Shown one piece after another: positions 11,901 to 23,900 of a stretch of 64,000 bases of DNA. Within the stretch, counting starts at the first letter, position 1; the number at the start of each line of letters is the position of its first letter. This DNA comes from Strigamia acuminata (lineage: Eukaryota > Arthropoda > Chilopoda > Geophilomorpha > Linotaeniidae). The notes under the pieces were generated by a model. It saw only the letters and a program-made list of their open reading frames with translations, did not search any database and was not told where the DNA came from. Location of the stretch: NCBI GenBank assembly GCA_949358305.1, contig OX442314.1, positions 22,747,060 through 22,811,059 of the forward strand, written 5' to 3'. The position numbers were made by a program, and so were the translations under genes.

Positions 11901-14900
11901 GTTGGATCATGCAACTATTTTCAGAAACTTTGAATCTCACAAATGCAAAATCATACGATTGAATAATTTGAGAACATCAAAAATGACTGACTTTATGATT
12001 AATCGAAAATCACAAAATTACATTATCGTACATTTAATGAAACCCCTTAATACCATTTGCAATTCTCTGCTTGCAGACAATTGCTGTCATAAATTTCTCT
12101 GAATAGATGAGCAAAGTTTTATAATTATAACTCAAATATATATACTCTGTACGTACATACAAATAAAACTTTTATCCTTTTTCCTATTTTTCAAACCGAA
12201 GAAAAATCGATCAGTCTCAATAAAATGCACTTACAAATGAACACACCTAAATTAGTCATTTGTAACTCACAAGTCAGTCGTGCATGCACAAAGTAGCATA
12301 ACATGTTTAAATAGTTTTAACAATTTAAAATGTCTGATTTTTAATTGATTTTTTTGGGGTTTCACATCCTTTCCCACCAAATAAATATTAAAGCAGGAGT
12401 GGGGAAAATACTGCCCACACTAACCTTTTTCATACAAGCAATTTGAAAATATAAACAATATACATACTCTGTAGCCTATATAAAATCACATACATTTTTC
12501 ATCAAATTTTATGCAAAAATACCACCATAACAATGCACCAGCATCTAATGCAGCCTAACTTACACCAATTAACCCAAAACATTGTCCTGTGCAGCCCTAA
12601 CCAAATTAAAATTTGGTTGGTGTATTAGTCCATTTTTCTGTGGCCCACCTGCGATTTGAAGAATTGAAAACAACCCAACCTATCCCTGTATTTAACTTAC
12701 AAAAGACTCTTCTTTACACAGATTGAATGCACCTATTTTTGTCTAGTAAATAGCTCCAATTAGCACCTGGTTCTAATTGGCGCCTGATGCCCAGCACTTC
12801 CCAGTCGTGTGGTGACTTATCTCGATCATGATGCATGACGCTAAACGCATCGCACAGGCAACTAAAGTCACCATAGCCACTCCAGACGTCAATATATTGC
12901 AAACTGGATGATTTACTTTTAGTCTGTAACAGCGACTTATTTATAATCTTTACTCGTGTTGTCTAAATATGATTTATTTTATACTTTTTTAAATTTTACC
13001 TAAAAGAGTTCTACTAATTTCCACCTGGTCTACAATTACTGCCTAGACCAGCAAGGATAAGTGGGAATAAGTGGCCAGATTTAAGGTAGATGGCTTTCGA
13101 AAGATAATGCGCAGTTTGTATTTTTTTTTCGACACAGTACTAGACCTCATTATTTGACATCATCACTTCTGGATAATAGCAAAAAATGAAAACACTCGTG
13201 CAACCAGTGGTTGTTAGTTCCAGCTTAAACACGGCTTTAGCTTAAAAACAGGTAATTTGTCACTTCTCTTTTCATCAACATATTTTGATGATGCAGGAGC
13301 TAATTTCTTTTGCGCCAAGCTTCAAGAGCGGCAAAGGAGACTAGTATAATTTTAGTGCTTTTAACGAGGCGGTTAATCACGAGTGGGACCAAAACGAGGC
13401 CATATGTAGGGGTGAATTGAGAGAGAATATCGGCTCGGGCATTTTTGTAGAAAAAAAAGACATATTTATGTAAAAAAAAAATTGCCCGTATGTTCAATTC
13501 GACCCTGCCCAAGTGACTTATATTATATTATTTTATATTATGTTAACGCCGATTACCTGAACTAATTGGGATCACGGGTGTTCATAAAACCGATTTGTTC
13601 GCATAATCAGTCATTAAATGTATGTACAATTGCGGCCATAAAAATTGTCGCCTTCTCCCTATGCTGGCACAGGGAAAAGATGACAATTTTTATGGCTGCA
13701 ATTGTACATTCTGCACTGTATACGAGAGCAAAAAATAAAAAAAATCGTTAAATATCGACTAAAAATCGATAAAAATCGATTAAAAAATCGATGACTGCTG
13801 TTGGGATAACCAATCGTTCGTATAGCCGAGGTTGGGGTAATCGGAGTTCTACTGTATTCATTTATTTATACGACTTATTGTACTCGTATGTTGTAATACC
13901 TCCTTCGAACGATGCATCGAAGATTAGATTTCCTTTTTTGGCTTTTCCACTTTGTCCAGGTGTACGAACCACAATCCGGTTGACATTTCCAACTCCTCCG
14001 TCCGCCTCGTCACTTTCACTGCCACTATCTGGAATAAATTAATAAACGAAAAAGAAAAAAGAAAAAAATTATTAAAAAGTTTAAAGGAACCTCTCGGTTG
14101 TAAAAGTAAAATTAAACTCATCAATCAAAATTTGTAAAAAGAAAAAAAGAAAAGAAAAATCCAACTTTGCCGATAATTATCGGCTCTAAACTGACCCCTT
14201 CGTCGAAAGTGGCCATTTTCAAGTGGAGAAAACAGTACTAAAGCTTAGTTTGATGTATGAAAGCCAACACTGTGGAGATATTTCATGGGATAAAACTGTG
14301 ATCCCTCCACTCGACGAAGCAAAATCAAAATTAACACTCGCTTTTGTATAAAGTGACACACCTTTAAATCATGGGCCTAGCTTAAGCCTAACGGATCAAA
14401 AATGACGCATCAAAACGACTATTCCAGAAGTTTCACGCACACTTTATACTCATCCCTTTTTAAATACGATAATTGTGCATCCTTTATGATTGATTTTTAA
14501 AGTTTAAACACAATAAACAACCTTGTCGCTTAGACAAACAAACAAACACAAAATATTCAATATAATATTCCATTTCGATTGTAAAGTTTGTCAAATTACA
14601 ACTCCAGCCTAATCCGCAACTGAAAAAATAAAAATAAATAAATAATTGAAGCAAATAATTTCGATTATAGTTGCAATTATGGACATTTTTGAACAGTGTT
14701 TACTAACCACTAATGCATGAAATGTGTCGCTTTAACATGTGCATCACACTTGATGAGATTTGTTTTGAGTTGGTTCCGTTTCGTTGCTCCTCTCGACAAT
14801 CTGTGAATCTCACTCTCATTGAATTACTTAAACGAATTAATACAGAAATCAAAAGAAGAACCTCATCATCAATAGCTCGCCGACAAAAACGAAGCCTAAT

Positions 14901-17900
14901 TTTTTCTTCACTACGCTACGTAAATAAATATTGATTTTATTAATAACAGTTTTAAACACGAAATTAAAACCTCCAAAAAACATCACTCACTTGTTAACTC
15001 CCGTCACAAATTCACACTTATTTCTTTAGCTTTCTAACGACGGAAACAAACAACAGTCAACTAAAAGTAAACATGGCGGTCGTTGTTTACGCTCAGCGCT
15101 GACCTGTGCAACGACCAGAACAAAGAAAGGCCCGGATCAAGGATATTCAATGATGTTGATGATGATTATTTATTAAATTAAATCTCATGAATCGGACTGT
15201 TAATGAGAAATTTCTGTGAAAATCAATCAGAAATTAATCCGACACGGCAATCTAATAAAATGTATATTTCATCGGATCGAAATATCTATTGAATTGAGGT
15301 ATGCAGTGCCGAAAAGTGTTCCTCTCAATTGCCTGCCATAAATATCCAGTGCACGCTGTCACTTTGATATTGCGTTTCGCGGAGATATAAATAGAAACAG
15401 TTTCGCTCCAATCCAAAATGGCCAAAGTACATAAATTATTACCATTGTAAATCAAATAAAGTCCGTTTCCACGCTCAAATGTCGCTCTATTTTTTATTAT
15501 CCACTTGAAAACGAAAACGACAACACTTTTAACTATTATCCATTACGGGCCGCCGCTTCGATGAATCCGACCTACGACATCATCCCCACTAAGTTGCGCT
15601 AATTAGATTAGGTCGCAGCCATTCCTGTTTACATAGCGGGACTAATCACAATGAATAATTATTTATTCATCGAACAAGAGAGGCGTCACTCCTTTTAACG
15701 GAATGACCGAATTATCGGCCCTATTAATATCTTGGGCTACTACTACTTGATTTTTAGGTAAACGAGCCACGGCTCAATGCCCGTTTCGCATGATATCATG
15801 CTTGTTTACGGTGTCGATGAAAACTCGTGTTTGGCAACTCGCCAGGTAAAAATAAAGAAAACAAGTTACCAAAAGGTCCACTGTGGGTGAGGAGGAATTA
15901 TGTAACATTTTCGTAACCACAAAAAAGATTTTTTTCAATATTAGGTACGTACCTTTTTCTTTGATCGATTTTGATCAAAATTTCTCAATCAGTTTGTGTC
16001 AATGTATATGTAAATTTTATGCGTTTTTAGCATACAACATTTTTTGATGTAGAAATACGACTTCCTCCGCGCCTAGACGGGTTGCAACAATCGGACGGGA
16101 ATGACGTACAAAACGGAAATGACGTACGGTAAGGAAGAGAAACTCAAACAATGCGACATAACGCAGCGACGCCTTCTGTTGACGGCACAAACCAATACTC
16201 ACAGCAAATACAAGCCACACTCACAACTCTCACTAACTCATCTACATAAACAAACCAAACATTCTTTCATCGCACGTTTTAGAAGATGAACAATGGTGAA
16301 CAAGATTGAAGAAAGTTTTTTTGTATTAAATGTTCAGATTTCCTGTCTTCGAGGATCAAATTGATCTAAATTCACTAAAGTGTGTGTCACCAACACGAAA
16401 CAGAATATTCTTTTATGCATTTCTCACTAAACTAAATACCCACGCAAAGACATCTACGTGTTTGTCCTAAACACTTGAGCTGAGAAACCGTAATTAACCG
16501 AAAATCGATATAATTGTTCAATTTTCAAAACCAATATTTATTTATTAGTAAATAAAAACATTTTTTTTGTTATTTTAATGTACAAAAAAAAATTTTCTGC
16601 TTTTTTTTTATCCATACCGTGGGTAGTTTGAGTGTTTAATGGGAATAAACCCAGAATTAAAACCCGCGGGTTCTATTTTCGAAGATGGGTTATGTGTATG
16701 AGGGGTCCATTAAGTTTTCCACTTTGCTGACTCCATTATAAATTCAAACCCATTTGCATCGAGTTATTCCCTTGGAAGCAAAAATTTCCAATAAGTACAA
16801 AACTTGCTTTTCCCGAATAATTAATTTCCCAAATTTCCACATACTTTGCTCTTTTTTCTCTCTGCCTTTCTCTCTTCTTTCTGCACAACACTTATTCTTA
16901 ATAACCCTCCAAAGCACAAATCTCACGAGATTAAAAAAAAAATATTAATAAAAAAGGAGAGTGGAGAAAAAAAAATATAAAATGAGAAAAAAAATGCAAC
17001 AAAGAATAATCAAAAAAAGAAAATCAAAATGAACGTTTTCATCAATTTTCTCACACTCGGAAAAATGCTCCTTTCCTTGCCTATTAGTCAAAATTCTTAA
17101 TTAGGCGTCGTGACTAAACGAAATTCAAGAGTTGCAAACATCGTAAAGTCGCTGCTATTTAAGAAAAAACTTGTCAATTATAACGCTGCTCCAGTATCCA
17201 TTATATAAAAACATAATATTGTTCTAATTATCCTTAAATAAGTACGAAAGAATAATTTAAACCGTAAATATTTATTTTTACGGTTTATTATAAGTAGCAT
17301 TATATATTAGGCCAAAATTGGTCAAATATTGGATATCTGCAACCAATATTGGTCCAATATTGGTCCAACATTGGTAACAAAGTTGGCCCATATTGTTAAT
17401 CCAACATTGGACCAATATTGACTGAAATTTGGCAATTCGACAACGGTTTGCCATGTTTAAGCCATTATTGGTAAGTAATATTGGCTCAATATTAATTTGA
17501 CATTTGTTAACTAATATTGGCCAGTAATTGGCAATGACAACCATTAATTGGGCCAATATTGCAATACAATGGTGGATCAATTTTGGTTGAAACTTTGGTA
17601 CAAGCATTATTATTTGCTGTCTTAATGCCAATATTGTGTCATTATTGGGAATACACTATTGATCCAGTGTGAGTTATTATTAGCTAACATATTGGCTACA
17701 AGTTACTAACCACTAGTTAGACCAATATTGAATATAGCATTTAGCAGTATTGGATCGAACTATTTTATCCAGTGTCTTTCAATATTCATTTTTGCTTTGA
17801 GTTTAGGACTCAAAGGAAAATGTTTTTTGATGCTTAAATGTTCAGAAATGCATGCTCTTTTCAATAGACTACTTAGGTTAGTGATTGGAGTAATATTTCT

Positions 17901-20900
17901 CTTTTAATAAAAAAAAAAAACTTTAAAATGTAATTTGTAAAATGAAATCTACGGGTCATTTCACTTCACCCCCCAGAACATTCTTTTTAAACGAGAAAAG
18001 AAAAGAAATTGAGTTTTAACTGATTAGATGGACCGTTTCATTAAAGACTGGTCACATGGTTATACAACATCATTCACAACATCATCCACAACTGGTTGTG
18101 GTATACATATTTGATGTGAAATGCATTATCAAAGATGTTTGATTTATCTAACGAGATATTCAGTTGTAAAGAGTTAAAATCAACATTTAATTTGACCACC
18201 AGTCGTTGAATAAATAACAATTTTATAGAAAATATTCGTTGCAACATTTAAAACGATAGAACTACAATTCATTAAATTGAAGTGATTTTACAATCACAAC
18301 AGAACATCTTGAGATTTCAGAATAGTTGGAGTGCATTAACACATATCTAATACCCTTTGGGCTTTTCTGAATAAACTCCATGTGAGCAGAATCTAAACAA
18401 GCAGTTTGTGATTTTAAAGCGATTCTCAATCTAATTAATGAGTTTGGGAGTTCTGTAGATTCCAAAACAAGGAAATGATTTGTAATTTATGTTTAGGATC
18501 TTAAGTTTTATCCCAATATCGATATAGATACAAAATGTAGCCAATAATAACACTCTAAAATTAGCCCAATCCATAGAAACCTTAACCCTTTGATATTGGC
18601 CAATATTTAGCCAATATTCGTAACTCGCATTGGGAATACATTTCAAATATCAAGTAGCAATGCTTTTATGAAACCACTTCATTTAAATACGACCAGGACG
18701 TAACAATAGATCGAGGAAAATCGATTGCACCAACAAGAAAAAAAAAATTAAAATTTAATTCCATTTGAATGCAGTGCAGCAGGATTTTGCATGTCAAGCC
18801 AAACTTCTTGCCTCACAAAACGTAGACTAAAACGACCGAGGAAGCAGAAAAATTGGATAAACGGAGCTCGATAACTAAACAGGATTTTCTATTCTTTCGA
18901 AAAGGTGAAGCCAGATGATCAGTAGTTTTATTTGATCTGCGATTCTCCTTATCGATATGACTGTGTTATTTATACTCCACAGAGACCATCGAGGTTAGCA
19001 TGTGAACGATACGTCACGTGGGAGATGTCACCCTTTCTTATCTCGCGCTCGTACTCTACATTTTTCCATCCCTAAATTTATAGACGGAGCAAATGTTCGG
19101 AGAGAAAAAAGGTAAACGAGAGAAGATATGGCATCTAAGAGGATCGCCAACACTCGAGGAGAGAGCGCGCGGACAAATCCGATCGGCTCAAATCCGCTAA
19201 GCGGCGCTCGAGGCATCCGCATACCTCCCCGTCCTCGTCCCCGTCCCCGTCCGCGTCCCCGTTCCCACTTCCATTTCCATCGTGTAGAGAGTCGAGTCGA
19301 GTCTAACTCGACGCTGCGCTGCCACGACAACGACGTCACGGGTGTAAATTGTGTGGCAAGTGCGCATGCATGGGATTTTATCAGCAAACGCTTCTGGTTT
19401 GCTAATTAATGATCTCCAGTGGAAATAAACATGGCGGCAGGTGTTGCGCGAGAAGTCTCGGAGCGAATTTATCACCCGGGCGTTTTGGGAACGGCGCAAC
19501 GAAATGGCGATGTGACGTAAATCCGGTGGGATTTTAATAAACGATCACATCACGGGGATTTCTTCTCCACCCCCGGTGCATCGTGTATTCGTGTTGGAAA
19601 AGGACGGGTGCTGTGTTTGTAATAAACGAAGGGATTTTTCTATATTGCTACATCGGGCAGAGGCAAGTGAATTGTGATATCGGTCGCGCAGACTAAACAA
19701 CGTGTATTACACCGGCGACGTGAAATGAAACGCCGTCTGTGCACTTGACACGGGGCGTATCGGGTGGAAAAATTGCTGACGTGTGAACGCATGCGCCGTC
19801 AATATGCTGACCGACAACATGCGCGCACGCTGCACTTACTGATTGGATCCTTTTAGATTATCAACGCCAAACTAAACCGGATCACGACCGCAACACTAGT
19901 GTATCTTACACATTTTCTGTTAAATTAAATTGCATCGATTCTTAAGATTCCATCATCGTCTTTTTCTTTTTTTTTTTTTTTTCTTTTTTTTTTTCTTTTC
20001 TTTTTTTTTTTCTTTTTTTTTTGAGGGTGAAATTTTATAAACTGCTTAGTGCGTCTTCGAATTTCGCATTAAGTGTTTGCAAATTTCGTTCACAAAATTA
20101 ATGAAATGCAAAATGAGCAACTTGACAGCTGCTCATGTTTTCATCAAGCGAAGGGCCGATTTGTTTACTCGTTTCGCTGTAATGGTGGACATTTTAATTC
20201 CATTTTAAAACTTCGGCAGCTTTTCTGTTGGATTTTTTTTCTTTTCTTCTTCAACTGATTGAAACCCATTTTACAAGAAATAAAGGCGTATTGTGCAATC
20301 AATAATCTAAGAATGAATTGAAATGTGAAATACAAAGCATTTATGAATGTGCCATTCACCATAGAAATTCGAGAAAAGCAACCCCTGAGCTTTGCTGCAA
20401 AGAAGTTTTATTAAAATAAAATTAATTCAAGTCGGAAAAGAAGAGGTGCGTGCATTCAAAGTTAAAAAAGAATATGTTGATTAAATTTTTTTCTATGTAA
20501 TCATTTTTTTAGGCTGTGAACAGTATCATAAGTATTAACTTTATACAAATTAGAAAGAAAGGTTGAATTTGTTTATGAACGCGTATTGAAATTAAGTATT
20601 ATTAATTACATTACCAAATTTGTTTAATCTAAGTGCAAAAAGTGTTGTTTTGTGATTAGAATGTATTAAAATCAAGTTATTCGGCGCAAAATTTCGAAAA
20701 AGATAAATATATTGGCCAAAAAAATAAAATTCAACTATACATATAATCCTTGTTTACAAATAAACTCCATTATTCAAAAAGTTTGTATAAAATTGACCGT
20801 TTACTAATAAAATAAACCTTAAAATCGATCTAGTGCAAGACAATCCAAGATGGCAGATGCAAAAAACATATATTAGACATCTAATGTGTTATTCAAGTGT

Positions 20901-23900
20901 TGATAGATTCAGATGTAGAATTGCAGTGGTCAAGAAACAGCCATTAGGTGAGGTAAAAATTAACATATTATACTGTTTTATTTGCATGATTTTACAGATG
21001 GCGTGGCGAGTGCGTGGCGCACGCGCATGCGATGGAAGATGGAGGAAGATGGAGTCGGAACGCTCCAAAATCCACTCAATTGGGAGCCAACCAGTGGGCG
21101 CAATTACAAGAAAGAAGAATTTTAACATTAAACTAACAATGTAAATTTAACAGAATAAATTGAAGTTAAAATGAATTGCAATGGCTCGAACTCGTTCTTA
21201 ATCATCCTGCGGGAATCCGTAGACTTGTGTCGGCGCTAAGATGGTGGCGAAGGCAAAGGAAGCGGCGGCGCTTACCACGGTCTTGCAGGTGAGTTCGGCG
21301 GCGATGTTGTGATTGTAGGTGTAACTGGTGGTGTTGTGCTCACACTGGATGGCATCACAAAGGGAAATTCTCGAGACTTATCCCCCTCAATTGGAAGTGG
21401 CGTTCCAATTTTTGCAATTGGTCGATGTGGTGTGATCAAATAACTGCAGATCGACGGTTTCGAAAATATTTTCTGCCGGTGTCTTGCACGTTATCGAATG
21501 AGGCATCGAACGATAAGAAACCAAGAATTGGTGCACGGAGTCTGCAAGGGAAAGCTGTAATTTGATTAATTTCTCCATTTCGTCATGGAAAACGTTGCGG
21601 TGCTGCAACAATAACGTGTGGAGTGAGTTGCTGATCAGTGGGGGGAAGCCAGCGCCGTCTCAGGAGCAGCACATTGTACAGCTGCCCCGCGTGCAGTAGC
21701 AGGACGTGGTACAGCCGACTCGACTGTTGGAAGTAGCGTTGTTGCCCCAGGAGCAGCACGCGGTACAGCCGATCCAGGCGTAGGAGCAGCATCCGGTACA
21801 GCCGATCCAGGCGTAGGAGCAGCACGCGGTACAGCCGATCCAGGCGTAGGAGCAGCACGCGGTACAGCCGATCCAGGCGTAGGAGCAGCAGCAATCAAGT
21901 TTGGTGTAGACAAGTAGAGGCAGGGAAGCTTCTACATCCTGTTTAAGGGTGGCAAATTTAGCGGTCTTGCTTGTTGGAGTTTCAGACCTGACGCTTTCAA
22001 GCGGCATGTCTGTATGCGGACTTCGAGGTGATCACAGCGGTGGTCGAGTGCACGACGGCACCAATTGCAACTCCAGCAGGGGACAACAAATTGAAGGCGT
22101 CAAACCAATTGCGACCTATCAAAGGGACTGGCCTAGTCTTAGCAACACAGACTATTTGTGCGGCGGTCATGCTGCGCCGGCACGTGGCAAACTCCGTTCA
22201 TCGATAGGACATGTCCGTCGTAAGTGGACATCTCAGAATCGAGTGGCTGCAACTGAAATCGAGGAAAGTCCTTGTTATACATCTCGCAACTGATGTTTGT
22301 CCCTTCATCGCCCGTGCCGATCTCCATTCGCAGCAACGTGTCTGCTACTCGCAATTCCAGAACCAGTGAATTTGTTGGCTTGATGCTGACGGAATTTTTC
22401 GCTTTCCTGGCCTGACGAGGTGTCGTATGAATCGAATAAAAGGTGAGCTGCTGAGGCATTGCAATGATAGCGTGGTGGAAAGTCGTTGCTGTGGCTGACA
22501 TGCAAGCCGATTGTATGTACCCGTCAAGGACGCAGCCATGGCACTTTGCGCAACGATATTTGCAGTTGTCTCTGCGGTGTCCAGTCTCTCCGCACAATCT
22601 GCATTTTCTGTCATCGTGTTGTAGTTGGTGACCGGTACCATTGCACGATTTTTACTTGCTGTTGTCGGGTTGTGGTCATGGCTGGTCCGACTGCTCCTGC
22701 TGTTGATCGGTGGTGCCCCTCAAAGAGCGTTTGTCACCTTTGTGCGAATTCGCGTTGGATTTCGAATAGGAAGTACCTTTGTTAATTTGATGTACCATAA
22801 CTTGGGATCCACGAAACTCGAGGTGTTGGAATCTGCAAACTCAGCTGCTGTGGCTGTTTCAAGGGCTATCTCGAACGTTAAGGTGGGTTCCACTTGTGTT
22901 CACACTAGAGGCGACGCAACGCAACGCAAGGAAAAAGTAATCAAACGCAACGCAGAGTCTGTTCACACTGTAGGGCACGTGTGAACAGAGCTGCAACAAT
23001 TGATGCTGCGTCTGGCCAATCTGATGATTTCAATGAGACCTGGAATTGGATCTAGTTCTAGAACTAGTTGCAGAATCCGAAAATGGCGGCCTGTTTGCAT
23101 GTGGCAAAGTCTCACCAACCAAACGTGAATCGACGAGAGTTGAAGTCGATCTTGATTGGTTGGCCGCAAGACCTTTCCTTGCGTTGTGTCGCTTACTTCA
23201 ACTTGGAGTTGAAGCAGTAATTGGCGTCAATGTCAAGAATTTTTGGACGCAAGCACCTTGCGTTGCGTCAGTTTTCTTGCGTTGCGTCTAGTGTGAACAC
23301 AAGTGTGAACCCACCTTAAGACCCTTTAGTAAATACAACGTTTCATGTAATTGGCGCATATTCAATCCAACGATGAATTGGTTGCGCATTTCGTTGTTCT
23401 GCGCTTCACCAAACTCGCAGAATTTAGTAATCTGCTAAAAAGCAGTGGCAAATTCTTCCACGTTCTTGGCCTTATTCCGCTTACGATTGTGGAAGCGCAC
23501 GATTTCTCCTTGCGCAATCGGTTTTGGCTTCTGATATTTGTCCATCAGATTGTCCAATTCCTGGTGCTTCATCTTCGTTGGGTTCTTAGGCCGAGTCAAA
23601 TCCACGATCTTGGAAAACGTAGTCATCCCCATGCACAACAAAAGAGTATTTACTTTGTCCGCGTCCTCGACGACTTTGTTGCAGGCGAAGACGCAACCCA
23701 TTTGCAGAATGTACAGTCGTGTTCAAAAAAACTGGACCCTCACTCTAGGCTGGCAATTGAAATTGTGAGTAATTTCGTGTTTTGCCACTAGGTTAAACAC
23801 CAAACATCAACAGGTGATAATACTTGTATACCTTTGTCTGCATTACAAGTATTATTCAAGTATGATCACCTGTTGATGTCTGGTGTTTCACCTAGTAGCA

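Noticed and set aside
14708-14819. Possible alternative AGBL4 first exon (ATG at 14819, donor GTTAGT, phase 1)
   Set aside because: It fits in phase but its protein does not resemble CCP6, while the exon at 40766-40784 gives MAE and sits at a promoter.
19128-19409. 93-codon plus-strand frame with RP repeats in the CpG-rich island
   Set aside because: It is driven by a GTCCCC simple repeat and high GC; no splice or homology support.
22345-22641. Other overlapping frames in the Gypsy element
   Set aside because: Shadows of the zinc-knuckle/protease frame.
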